Assembly (NCBI GenBank): GCA_015258065.1
Contig: JABZIZ010000025.1
Span: 1 to 29,165, forward strand
Length of the DNA stretch: 29,165 bases
Direction of reading: 5' to 3'
Origin: Lachnospiraceae bacterium
GTDB taxonomy: Bacteria; Bacillota; Clostridia; Lachnospirales; Lachnospiraceae
Position numbers and translations under genes: made by a program. Below are positions 8,069 through 15,614 of the stretch, piece after piece (position 1 is the stretch's first letter; every line of letters starts with the position of its first letter). The notes under the pieces were generated by a model. That model was not told the origin of the DNA and did no database searches. It saw only the letters and a list, made by a program, of their open reading frames with translations.

Positions 8069-9490
8069 TCATTTCGCATAACGGTTATAAATCGTCACAT
8101 GGTCGTAGATACATCTCCAGGACGAATGGGCGTTCCCGGTCACGCAGATATAATGTCTGCCCGTATTGGAGATAAAATAACTGGCCGCACAACTCCCGGA
8201 TTCATTCACAAATCCCGTCTTGGCACAGATGACCTCGCCCGGCATTTCTTTATCCTCAATCCTCCGCAAGAAGAGATTGGACAGATTCAACCCGTCCGGA
8301 TGTTCGGGTGTAGGTTGCGTCTGATAACGATGGGCACTCATCACGTCACGGCAGATTCTATTCTCCATCGCCGCCTTCATAATCATCGCCATACTCTGTG
8401 CCGTACAATAATTCTCGTCGTCATAAACACCGATCACATTGGTGAAGTGCGTGTCATTCGAAAGCCCCAATTCCTTCACTTTCTCATTCATCAAAGAAAC
8501 GAAGGTCTTCATTTCATCCGTGTCGGTGACCTTTTGGAACGGAACCCGGGACGATGCATTCTCACTGGAAGTCATGTTCTCGCCGGAAGCCGTATTCTCA
8601 CCGGAAGTCGTATTTTTGCCGGAAGCCGCATTCTCGCCGGAAGTTGTGTTTTCACCGGAAGCCGTGATCTCGCCACTTGCTTCGCTTTCACCAGACCTCA
8701 CACTCCCCGCTTCCGCCTGGCTCCCCCCTGCATAAGCGGTGAAATCTTGGATGCTCTCCGGATGCTGACGTGACTGCACCGCATAGAGCGACAGCGCCAG
8801 TGCCGCATCGGCTCCGGACGGCATAATCGTTCCGTGCATCAGATCGGACACGGATACTGTTTCGTTGAGTCCCCAGTTCACCGCACTGCATCCGTGGGAA
8901 AAAACATAATCGGTAATCGACTGATCGATGGTAAACGAGCCGTTCGGATTCTGAATCTGTTCTGCAGCAGTTAACAGTGTCAAAATCTTGGTCATGGATG
9001 CCGGATACATTCTCGTCTGTGCATTCTTCTGCGCGACCACTTCTCCGTTGTCCAGGTTGACGAGAATGGCGTATTCGCTGGTCATATTCTCGTCTTCTTC
9101 CGGCATGGTCTGCGTCTGTTCCGTTACCTTAGGCTGATAACCCTGAAAGAACAAAGCCGCATCCGCAGACTTCTCTTTTTCGGATTTTTCTTCGGCCTTT
9201 TCTATGGCCTCCTCCGCCCGGCCTTGCCTCATGCTACCCGATGCTTCCGAAGCCGCATCCTGCCTTAGAGCGCTTGCTTCCGATTTCTTCCCGCTTTCAC
9301 CTTCATGATAACGAAAAGCCACAAAGGCGCCCGACACCAGTATGACGACCGTCAAAACACCGGCCTTATACAATTTTAATCGCAGAGCCCTTTTCTTTAA
9401 AAGCTTCTTTCGTTCCCATCTCTTGTCTGTGCTCTGCTCTCTAGTCTCCCCCCGTCCTGTCTTATCGTCTTCTTGATATTGATCTTGCAT
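8069..9490 (-). CDS. D-alanyl-D-alanine carboxypeptidase (peptidase S11 family), membrane-anchored, with low-complexity insert
   Basis: This penicillin-binding DD-carboxypeptidase trims the terminal D-Ala of peptidoglycan stem peptides outside the membrane. In the 473 residues there is a basic cytoplasmic tail, one membrane anchor at about 43-60, and a charged linker to about 130. The catalytic domain carries SMTK (Ser165, Lys168), the second motif as SGAD (225-228) and KTG (424-426). The second motif normally reads S-x-N; here Ala stands in the Asn position. Residues about 266-314 form an insert of SGENT/ASGEN-like hexapeptides from 18-bp repeats, between the second and third motifs. It lacks the usual C-terminal amphipathic anchor, since the chain ends soon after the KTG subdomain; the N-terminal anchor may replace it. 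A strong minus-strand promoter lies about 230 bp upstream. Confidence 0.9.
   Translation of the reverse strand: MQDQYQEDDKTGRGETREQSTDKRWERKKLLKKRALRLKLYKAGVLTVVILVSGAFVAFRYHEGESGKKSEASALRQDAASEASGSMRQGRAEEAIEKAEEKSEKEKSADAALFFQGYQPKVTEQTQTMPEEDENMTSEYAILVNLDNGEVVAQKNAQTRMYPASMTKILTLLTAAEQIQNPNGSFTIDQSITDYVFSHGCSAVNWGLNETVSVSDLMHGTIMPSGADAALALSLYAVQSRQHPESIQDFTAYAGGSQAEAGSVRSGESEASGEITASGENTTSGENAASGKNTTSGENTASGENMTSSENASSRVPFQKVTDTDEMKTFVSLMNEKVKELGLSNDTHFTNVIGVYDDENYCTAQSMAMIMKAAMENRICRDVMSAHRYQTQPTPEHPDGLNLSNLFLRRIEDKEMPGEVICAKTGFVNESGSCAASYFISNTGRHYICVTGNAHSSWRCIYDHVTIYNRYAK
8549..8695 (-). repeat. 18-bp coding tandem repeats (SGENT-type) in the carboxypeptidase
   Basis: Reading in frame, about seven degenerate 18-bp units encode [A/T]-S-G-E-N-[T/A/M]-like hexapeptides. 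The units differ mostly by single substitutions (ENT, ENA, KNT, ENM). The unit length is a multiple of three, so changes in copy number would keep the frame. Confidence 0.85.
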
Positions 9491-9725
9491 ATTCCCCCAG
9501 TTTCCCGCCTATGATTTCACCCTTCTCTGTGATAAAATGATGGAGTGCTCAAAAGTCCATGACTACATCCCTATTTGCTTTTGATACCGGCATCATTGAA
9601 TCAAATATTAGACAACCTGAATCCTTCTGCTCACCTTCATGAATCAGAAAACCGGTAATCCCCGTTCTCCTGACCATCTTGCGTCTGCTCGAAAACATTC
9701 AGCTTGCCTGTCTGTATCGGTATTA

Positions 9726-9754
9726 AGTATAACCATCGCTCTTCGACTCGTCAA
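9726..9754 (-). promoter_or_regulatory. Sigma-A-type promoter for the carboxypeptidase gene
   Basis: On the minus strand TTGACG (plus 9749-9754) and TATACT (plus 9726-9731) are separated by exactly 17 bp. Transcription would start near 9719 and give a leader of about 230 nt before the ATG at 9490. The rest of the gap 9491-9762 shows no gene, and I recognise no known leader element in it. Confidence 0.7.
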
Positions 9755-9762
9755 TCAAAACG

Positions 9763-9847
9763 CAGGTTCGCTCATTTAACAGGTAAACTCATTTAATAGG
9801 TTCGTTCAGTGAACAGGTTCGTTCATTTTACAGGTTTGTCCATTTTA
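9763..9847 (+). repeat. Five perfect-length 17-bp tandem repeats upstream of the MATE gene
   Basis: The consensus is CAGGTTCGTTCATTTWA. The units are 9763-9779, 9780-9796, 9797-9813, 9814-9830 and 9831-9847, with one to five differences each and no indels. The array ends 21 bp before the MATE start codon, so it lies in the promoter or leader of that gene. Confidence 0.95.
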
Positions 9848-9868
9848 CACGAAAGGCTTTGTATTCCT

Positions 9869-11266
9869 ATGACCGAAGAAAATACCCTCTCCATTTCCAA
9901 AAATCCCATTACCGAAGGGGTGATCTGGAAGGAATTTTTGAAATTCTTTTTCCCCATCCTGATCGGAACCTTTTTCCAGCAGATGTACAATACCGTAGAC
10001 ACTCTGGTCGTCGGAAGATTTTGTGCAGATGGGGAAACGGCGATTGCCTGTGTCGGCGGCTCTTCCGCTCAGATCGTCAATCTGGTTGTCGGCTTCTTTG
10101 TGGGACTGACCGGAGGTTTTTCCGTCATTATTGCGCAGTTTTTCGGTGCAAAAGACAACAAGCATGTGGAACTTGCCCTCCATACCGCCTATGCCTTTTC
10201 TGTCGCCGGAGGCGTGGTGCTGGGGCTGGTCTGCATCCTGTTTACCCCGAAAATCTTGCACTTCATGAGTACACCGGACAAACTGATGCGCGGCTCCTCC
10301 CTCTATATGCGCATTTACTTCGCGGGTCTTATTTTTGTCTTTATTTATAATATGGGGGGATCGATTCTGCGTGCGCTTGGAGATTCCAAGAGACCGCTGT
10401 ATTATCTGATCTTCTGTACGCTGGTCAATATCTTCCTGGATGTTCTGTTCGTCGCCGTCTTTCATCTGGACGTGGCAGGCGTTGCCATCGCCACCCTGCT
10501 GGCCCAGGCCTGTTCCAGCATTCTGGTGACCAGAGCCCTGATGTACCAGATTTCCGGCATCCATCTGAATTTGAAAAAATTGAAAATTCACCGCGAAATG
10601 TTCTGGAGGATGTTTCGCATCGGCCTGCCGTCCGGCATTCAATCCAGCATGTACAGCATTGCCAACATCACGGTGCAGTCTTCTGTCAACCGTCTGGGCG
10701 TTGCCTCCGTGACGGCGTGGTCGGTCGTAGACAAAGTTGCCTCTCTCTTCTGGATGTTCACCGCCTCAATCGGTGTGACGGTCACCACCTTCGCCGGGCA
10801 GAATTTCGGTGCCGGTAAGATCGGCCGTCTTCAAAAGAGTGTCATCCACGCCCTCCTCATGGATATAATGGCAGGCGTCTTGTTCTTTCTCCTCTTTTTC
10901 AACCTCTCCGCTCCGTTGTTTTCCGTCTTTACTTCCAATCCGGAAGTGATCCGGCTCGGAACGATCATCATCGACATCATGTCTGCGGGCTTTTTCCTCT
11001 TTTCCTTCATCGAGGTCTTTTCCGCTGCGCTCCGTGCAGAAGGCTATGTTCTGATTCCTACCCTGATCTCGGTCGGCGGCATCTGTCTCTTCCGTATCGT
11101 CTGGCTGACCGTCTTCCATCTGAACGGGTCGCTGAACGAAATTGCCCGCTGCTATCCCTTCTCCTGGCTGGTCAGTGCCTCTCTGATCACCACCTATTAC
11201 CTGATCAAACAGCCGGAGATTCGGAGATACTTCCAAAAGGAGCCGGAAGAGAATACAGAGAGCTGA
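9869..11266 (+). CDS. MATE family multidrug/solute exporter
   Basis: This is a 465-residue inner-membrane protein of the MATE (multi antimicrobial extrusion) family, which exports cationic drugs or metabolites against a Na+ or H+ gradient. The N-terminus has IWKEFLKFFFPILIGTFFQQMYNTVDTLVVGRF, the first helix motif of the NorM/DinF-like branch, with about twelve hydrophobic segments in two related halves (second half from FRIGLPSGIQSSMYSIAN). The frame is open upstream to an ATG at 9809, but that lies inside the 17-bp repeat array and has no RBS. The ATG at 9869 follows CGAAAGG and gives the normal family start, so I chose it. It stands alone, diverging from the carboxypeptidase gene. The substrate cannot be told from sequence. 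Confidence 0.93.
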   Translation: MTEENTLSISKNPITEGVIWKEFLKFFFPILIGTFFQQMYNTVDTLVVGRFCADGETAIACVGGSSAQIVNLVVGFFVGLTGGFSVIIAQFFGAKDNKHVELALHTAYAFSVAGGVVLGLVCILFTPKILHFMSTPDKLMRGSSLYMRIYFAGLIFVFIYNMGGSILRALGDSKRPLYYLIFCTLVNIFLDVLFVAVFHLDVAGVAIATLLAQACSSILVTRALMYQISGIHLNLKKLKIHREMFWRMFRIGLPSGIQSSMYSIANITVQSSVNRLGVASVTAWSVVDKVASLFWMFTASIGVTVTTFAGQNFGAGKIGRLQKSVIHALLMDIMAGVLFFLLFFNLSAPLFSVFTSNPEVIRLGTIIIDIMSAGFFLFSFIEVFSAALRAEGYVLIPTLISVGGICLFRIVWLTVFHLNGSLNEIARCYPFSWLVSASLITTYYLIKQPEIRRYFQKEPEENTES

Positions 11267-11335
11267 GCAAATTGCAGGTGTCAGCCTTCCTTAGCCTCGT
11301 AGTTTATTTTGTAAGGCATATAGAACGTTAGGAAA

Positions 11336-11370
11336 AGATGCAAGAAAAGGATTTTGCATCTCCTTCTTTT
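11336..11370 (+). terminator. Probable terminator of the MATE gene
   Basis: AGATGCAA (11336-11343) pairs with TTGCATCT (11354-11361) around a 10-nt loop and is followed by the pyrimidine-rich CCTTCTTTT. It lies 70 bp after the MATE stop. Confidence 0.5.
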
Positions 11371-11390
11371 CAGGCTATAATAAAATCCAC

Positions 11391-11435
11391 CGAAATTGAG
11401 TTCGGCGAAATTGATTTCAGTGAAATTGATTTCGT
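11391..11435. repeat. Three 15-bp tandem repeats
   Basis: CGAAATTGAGTTCGG, CGAAATTGATTTCAG and TGAAATTGATTTCGT follow one another without gaps. They lie in the 353-bp gap between the convergent MATE and queT-like genes. A minus-strand frame through them would encode E-[IL]-N-F-x pentapeptides, but that 70-codon frame also crosses the intron scrap and has no good RBS, so I do not call a gene. Confidence 0.9.
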
Positions 11436-11459
11436 TGTTTTGGCATAAATGAAGTAGAA

Positions 11460-11517
11460 CCTTCCCGCTACCGGGCGGATTTGGGTCTTTCACCTGTTAG
11501 AAACGTACGTCGTAAAG
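11460..11517 (-). mobile_element. Group II intron remnant (5' domain I fragment), copy B
   Basis: On the minus strand CGTTTCTAAC, then GGTG-AAG, then TCCGCCCGGTAGCGGGAAGG match the fragment at 28052-28096, with differences mainly in the middle. This block looks like the 5' part of domain I of bacterial group II introns. Similarity stops right after GGGAAGG and no reverse transcriptase is near. It lies on the 3' side of the queT-like terminator, as expected for a class C intron, but the 5' end is degraded. Another kind of repeated RNA element is possible. Confidence 0.55.
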
Positions 11518-11558
11518 GGAGAATCATTCTTTGCACCAATGGTTTTGTGATGAAAGTG

Positions 11559-11586
11559 AAAAACACGGGTTGCAGGACAACCCGTG
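11559..11586 (-). terminator. Intrinsic terminator of the queT-like gene
   Basis: On the minus strand CACGGGTTG and CAACCCGTG form a perfect 9-bp stem (plus 11564-11572 and 11578-11586) with a 5-nt loop, followed directly by TTTTT. It ends 34 bp past the stop codon at 11620. Confidence 0.9.
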
Positions 11587-11619
11587 CGTTCTCTTACGAG
11601 ATGCAAACCTTACATCCGT

Positions 11620-12204
11620 TTATTCTTCTGTCATAAACCTGCCTTTCAGAGGCGAAAGTGCCTTCAACAGGATCATTCCCAAAACGGTACAGGAAAGGAA
11701 TTCTCCTGCTCCTACCGTGAGCATGAAGAACGGAATGCTGCCGGGAATATGATATGCATAGGATAGAACAAAGGGGATAATGAGCGCATTGCTAAGTACA
11801 GGAGGAAGCGTCGCCAGAATCTGAATTCCCGTTTTTTTGCGGGCTGAAATTTCTGTCAGGTTCGTTCCCGCTTCTTCTCTCTTCTCCTCCTGAGCGGTGC
11901 GCAGTTTTCTTCTGTACCACTGTCCAATCTTCCAGGTAAGCCATGCTCCCAGAAAAGTGGCAAGCGTACCGAAGATAATATCGGGTACGGGGCTTCCCAG
12001 CAGGATGTTAGCGAGGAAACAGCCTCCCGTCACGCCGAAGAGGGCAGCTCCCGTTAAGAAGGGAAGAACGGTCAGCACTTCCGAGAACCTGACCTGCACC
12101 GCTCCGCTAGCCAAATTGAACTGCGCAGCCATGAGCGTCAAAACCACATAGAGGGCGGCAATCATGGCCCCCTGTACCAAAAAAGCAACCTTATTCTGTT
12201 TCAT
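11620..12204 (-). CDS. queT: QueT-family ECF transporter substrate-binding (S) component
   Basis: This is a 194-residue hydrophobic protein resembling QueT, the membrane S component that binds queuosine precursors (preQ0/preQ1 or queuine) for an energy-coupling-factor transporter. The family marks are an N-terminal helix MIAALYVVLTLMAAQF, then AVQVRFSEVLTVLPFLTGAALFGVTGGCFLANIL and DIIFGTLATFLGAWLTW, then LPPVLSNALIIPF and the last helices VGAGEFLSCTVLG. A charged loop at about 98-125 (KLRTAQEEKREE) is longer than usual. The ATG follows AAAGGAG. The shared EcfA/EcfA'/EcfT module is not here, which is normal for group II ECF systems. QueT genes are often under preQ1 riboswitches; the leader has a small hairpin ending CTAAAGGAG but not the conserved preQ1-I loop. 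A strong terminator follows. Confidence 0.88.
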   Translation of the reverse strand: MKQNKVAFLVQGAMIAALYVVLTLMAAQFNLASGAVQVRFSEVLTVLPFLTGAALFGVTGGCFLANILLGSPVPDIIFGTLATFLGAWLTWKIGQWYRRKLRTAQEEKREEAGTNLTEISARKKTGIQILATLPPVLSNALIIPFVLSYAYHIPGSIPFFMLTVGAGEFLSCTVLGMILLKALSPLKGRFMTEE

Positions 12205-12257
12205 TTCAATCTCCTTTAGTGTGATGTCGGGTGGGAAGGAATTAACACCCGTTTATG

Positions 12258-12332
12258 TCCTTACTCCTCGAGCCTTACTTCACTCCGCGAGCCCTACTGC
12301 TCGGTGCTTACTTCTCAAGTCTTACTTCTCAA
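12258..12332. repeat. 14-bp tandem repeats overlapping the GNAT stop codon
   Basis: The five units are 12258-12271, 12272-12290 (with a 5-bp insert), 12291-12304, 12305-12318 and 12319-12332. The consensus on the plus strand is GYCTTACTTCTCRA. The last unit contains the TAA stop of the acetyltransferase gene (12322-12324). Read on the minus strand, the array is a series of degenerate copies of that gene's last codons, so it looks like an amplified gene end. Confidence 0.88.
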
Positions 12333-12780
12333 ATGCCAGACGTTCTTTGTTTTTTTCCACCGTACGGATGATGCCGCACTGTTTGAATCCGTTTGCCTTC
12401 AAAACGGCATGCATCCGGAAATTATCCAGGTTGGTGTCCATGCGCAGGTGTCCGCATTTCCAGAATGCCCAGTTGATGCACTGCTCTTCGATCTCATCGA
12501 TGTCTCCGGATGCCGCCACATGGCGGATGGCACCGTAAGGCTTATCGTTCAGCCATTCCCCGTCATAAATGGTATGGTAGCTTTCTTCGACATCTTTTCC
12601 AAATTTAAATAGAAAAGCTGCTACGATCCTGTCCTCTTCCTTGACCACATAGCAGGTGTGAGACCGGATTTCCTGCTCAACCAGCTCCTTCTCCGGGCAC
12701 ATCCCGCTCGCCCTGAATTTCTCCTCGTAAATGGCCATGATCGAATCCAGGTCTTTCTCTTCTGCGCTGCATATTAACAT
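12322..12780 (-). CDS. GNAT family N-acetyltransferase
   Basis: This 152-residue single-domain protein has the plan of acetyl-CoA-dependent GNAT acetyltransferases. It starts with MLICSAEEKDLDSIMAIYEE, has a central strand CYVVKEEDRIVAAFLF, then AIRHVAASGDIDEIEEQCINWAF in the acetyl-CoA binding region, HLRMDTNLDNFRMHAVLKANGFKQCG, the usual GNAT motif B end, and a short tail. The canonical Q/RxxGxG/A loop is not clear, so activity is not certain. The ATG at 12780 follows GGAGGGG and GAAGG. It sits between metH and queT on the same strand, separated from both by tandem-repeat gaps. The substrate is unknown. Confidence 0.75.
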   Translation of the reverse strand: MLICSAEEKDLDSIMAIYEEKFRASGMCPEKELVEQEIRSHTCYVVKEEDRIVAAFLFKFGKDVEESYHTIYDGEWLNDKPYGAIRHVAASGDIDEIEEQCINWAFWKCGHLRMDTNLDNFRMHAVLKANGFKQCGIIRTVEKNKERLAFEK

Positions 12781-12870
12781 TTTCCTTCTACCCCTCCTTG
12801 ATAATTGACTTTATTTTTGCTCTTTTCCAAAAATTCCCGCTTCACCCGGCGTGCCGAAAGCCAGCATCCG

Positions 12871-12983
12871 AATTCCATTTCCTATCGCAATTCACAACCG
12901 AATTCCATTTCCTCTCGCAATTCACACCCGAATTCCATTTCCTCTCGCAATTCACATCTGTACTACGTTTCCTCCGGGAAAAG
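12871..12983. repeat. Three 30-bp tandem repeats plus a degenerate fourth at the metH 3' end
   Basis: The units 12871-12900, 12901-12930 and 12931-12960 are nearly identical, with the plus-strand core AATTCCATTTCCTCTCGCAA then TTCACAYCCG. A looser fourth copy (12961-12983) contains the metH stop codon (12963-12965). On the minus strand each unit carries GAGAGGAAATGG, which resembles a ribosome binding site. Confidence 0.95.
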
Positions 12984-15521
12984 AGTGTCCGCATACCGGA
13001 CGGTGTCCATTGCCTCTTTGCCGTAAAAATCCGCGCCGATCGCATCCGCATATTCCTGTGTCATGACGGCTCCGCCTACCACCACCTTGGCATCCGGCTT
13101 CTTGATCCGGATCAATCGAATCGCCTCTTCCATATTGACAACAGTGGTCGTCATCAGGGCACTGAGTCCGATCAGTTTCACATCGTGTTCCAAGGCGGTC
13201 TCTACGATCTTCTCTGCGGGAACGTCCCTTCCCAGATCATAAACCTTATAACCGTAATTTTCCATCAGAACCTTCACGATGTTCTTACCGATGTCGTGAA
13301 TATCTCCCTTGACCGTTGCCAGAATCACGCTGCCGCGTTCCCTTCTGGCACTGCCGCTCATCGCCTGCTTAATCACTTCGAAGGCTGCCTTTGCCGCCTC
13401 CGCCGCCATCAAAAGTTGCGGTAAAAACAGGGTTCCCGCTTCAAAGCCCTTCCCGACGATGTTCAGTGCCGGAACCAGCTCCTGATTGACAATCGCAAGC
13501 GGTGCCTCTCCTCCTGCCAGAGCCTTCTTCGTCTCCTGCGCCGCCTTTTCTGCCATCCCGAAGCGGATGGCGGAAACCAGCTCCGACTCTCTCCCGGTAT
13601 TCCCGGAAAGTTCCGCCCCTGACTGCCCGACGACGGGCACCTTCGACTGCCCTTCCCGCCCCGCATTCGCCTCTTCCTGCCTCGCATTCGTCTCTCCCTG
13701 CGAAACAGATGGTTCTGCGAATTGACCGCCGGGTTGGCCGGAGGATAATTCTGCCGATAGACCTGTCTTAGAAGCAAAGACTTTTTTCCCTTCCGCATAG
13801 GCGGAAATATAATCCATGCACTGTGCATCGATGCCGGAAAGCGCCAGATAGGAGCGGTAAGCTGCCATCATCGCCCGGTTATTCGGATTGATAATGGCGC
13901 AGGACAGTCCGCTCTGCAACGCGAGAGCAAAGAAGAAGCTGTTGATCACCTCCCTCTGCGGAAGACCGAAGGAGATATTGCTGACGCCTAAAATGGAATG
14001 GCCGTGCAACTCGTCCCGAATGCGACGCAGCGCTTCTAAAGTCACGTTTGCAGAGCCACCATCGGTCGAAATGGTCATTGCCAGCGCATCGAGCACCACA
14101 TCTTCCGGAGGAATGCCGTAATCGTCGGCTCTTTTCAGGATTTTTTTTGCCACACGGATACGTCCCTCCGCATCTTCCGGAATCCCGTCTTCGTCCAGGC
14201 AAAGGCCGACCACCACGCCTCCGTACTTGGCCACCAGAGGAAGGACCGTTTCCATGCTCTCTTCCGTGCCGTTTACCGAATTGATCATCGCCTTGCCGTG
14301 ATAGAGGCGAAGTGCCCTCTCTAACGCCTCCCGATTCGTCGTATCAATCTGAAGGGGGAGCGCCGTCACCGTCTGGAGTCTCGTCATGACGCTCTCCATC
14401 ATGTCCGCCTCGTTTAACTCCGGCAACCCCACATTCACATCCAGCAGATCGGCGCCGGCCTCTTCCTGCTCGATTCCCTGACCTAAAATATATTCGATTT
14501 CCCCGTTTCGAAGCGCCTCCTTAAAGCGCTTTTTCCCCGTCGGATTGATTCGCTCGCCGATGATCACCGGGCGCTCTCCCAGGAGAATGGTTCTGGAAAA
14601 AGAAGAGATGACCGAGCGGTGTTTTCCACCAGGAGAAACAAAGGGAAGATCTCTCGTCTCCAGAATCTCCTGCCGGATATATTCCGGGGTAGTCCCACAG
14701 CAGCCGCCCAGCACCTGAACGCCGAGTTCCGCTATTTTTTTCATCTGCAGTGCAAAATCCCTTACCGATAGGTCATAGGCGGTTTTCCCGTCCTGTACAT
14801 GGGGAAGACCCGCATTGGGATTGACAATGATGGGAATCGAACAAACGGAAGTGAGCTCTTTTACAATCGGATACAGCTGCTCCGGTCCCAGACCGCAGTT
14901 GACGCCAAGCGCATCCACCCGCAGCCCTTCCAGCATCGCCGTCACTGTGGATACCGTGCCTCCGGTGAGGAGCTTGCCTTTTTCATCAAAAACGACGGTG
15001 ACCAGAACCGGAAGATCGGAATTCTCTTTGGCGGCCAGAACGGCAGCCTTGGCTTCCATGGCATCCGACATGGTTTCGATCAGCACCAGATCCGCCCCTT
15101 CTTCCCTTCCCCAGCGGACGAGCTCCGCAAAGATGGAGACACAGTCTTCAAAGTCCAGATCGCCCATGGGCTTTAGTAACCTTCCGGTAGGACCGAGGTC
15201 AAGGGCAACATAGGCATCTTGCCTGCCGCTTCTCTCCCGCCCGCTTTTCACATGTCGCACGCCCAGGCGCACCAACTGCTCCAGTTCGTTCCGATCCGGA
15301 TAATGCAGGCGGTTGGCACCAAAGGTATTCGAATTGACAATGTCAGAACCCGCTAGGAAATAAGCTTCCGCAATCGAAACCATCTCCTCCGGATGCGTAA
15401 GATTCCATCGCTCCGGCAGTTCTCCGCCCCTCAACCCCTTTTCCTGCAAAAGAGAGCCGGTGCCTCCGTCACAATAAAGCCTCTCTTTTCCCAGACGTTC
15501 CCGTAAACTTCTCAGCTGCAT
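12963..15521 (-). CDS. metH: Cobalamin-dependent methionine synthase, lacking the reactivation domain
   Basis: MetH transfers a methyl group from 5-methyltetrahydrofolate through cobalamin to homocysteine, forming methionine. The 852-residue protein has the modules in order: an N-terminal homocysteine/zinc domain (LYCDGGTGSLLQ; zinc Cys in VNCGLG and GGCCGTTPEYI), a pterin-binding domain (GERINPTGKKRF to NPNNRAM), a linker, and the cobalamin domain with DIHDIGKN, whose His is the cobalt ligand. The C-terminal AdoMet reactivation domain is absent and is encoded by the gene just upstream, as in many Clostridia. The linker at about 595-655 is unusually long and polar (Gln, Gly, Ser, Glu) and contains a 21-bp duplication. 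The ATG at 15521 has TTTGGAGAA upstream; a longer frame from a TTG at 15539 would consume that RBS. Confidence 0.96.
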   Translation of the reverse strand: MQLRSLRERLGKERLYCDGGTGSLLQEKGLRGGELPERWNLTHPEEMVSIAEAYFLAGSDIVNSNTFGANRLHYPDRNELEQLVRLGVRHVKSGRERSGRQDAYVALDLGPTGRLLKPMGDLDFEDCVSIFAELVRWGREEGADLVLIETMSDAMEAKAAVLAAKENSDLPVLVTVVFDEKGKLLTGGTVSTVTAMLEGLRVDALGVNCGLGPEQLYPIVKELTSVCSIPIIVNPNAGLPHVQDGKTAYDLSVRDFALQMKKIAELGVQVLGGCCGTTPEYIRQEILETRDLPFVSPGGKHRSVISSFSRTILLGERPVIIGERINPTGKKRFKEALRNGEIEYILGQGIEQEEAGADLLDVNVGLPELNEADMMESVMTRLQTVTALPLQIDTTNREALERALRLYHGKAMINSVNGTEESMETVLPLVAKYGGVVVGLCLDEDGIPEDAEGRIRVAKKILKRADDYGIPPEDVVLDALAMTISTDGGSANVTLEALRRIRDELHGHSILGVSNISFGLPQREVINSFFFALALQSGLSCAIINPNNRAMMAAYRSYLALSGIDAQCMDYISAYAEGKKVFASKTGLSAELSSGQPGGQFAEPSVSQGETNARQEEANAGREGQSKVPVVGQSGAELSGNTGRESELVSAIRFGMAEKAAQETKKALAGGEAPLAIVNQELVPALNIVGKGFEAGTLFLPQLLMAAEAAKAAFEVIKQAMSGSARRERGSVILATVKGDIHDIGKNIVKVLMENYGYKVYDLGRDVPAEKIVETALEHDVKLIGLSALMTTTVVNMEEAIRLIRIKKPDAKVVVGGAVMTQEYADAIGADFYGKEAMDTVRYADTLFPEET
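13567..13775 (-). other. Low-complexity interdomain linker of MetH with short tandem repeats
   Basis: This part of metH encodes about 65 residues rich in G, Q, S, E and A between the folate-binding and cobalamin domains. It includes ETNARQE/EANAGRE, a tandem 21-bp duplication. Most MetH proteins have a much shorter connection here. Confidence 0.75.
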
Positions 15522-15614
15522 GATCTGTTCTCCAAACAAAAAGAAACGAAATATCGTTTATATCTTCTATTCAAGCATGAACCATCCCGACGGATCGGTG
15601 TGGGTCAAAGTGCT

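Noticed and set aside
11281..11493. Minus-strand frame of 70 codons with E-[IL]-N-F-x repeats
   Set aside because: It crosses the intron scrap and a tandem repeat, has no convincing RBS and no family resemblance.
12205..12250. Possible preQ1-I riboswitch before the queT-like gene (hairpin CGGGTG/CACCCG followed by CACTAAAGGAG)
   Set aside because: The hairpin and the CTAA-GGAG end look right for the class, but the conserved loop with its ligand-binding cytosine and the A-rich stretch are not there. A covariance search would decide.
12805..13066. Repetitive plus-strand frames over the metH 3' repeats
   Set aside because: They arise from a 30-bp unit (a multiple of three) kept open by repetition, run antisense to metH, and have no RBS.
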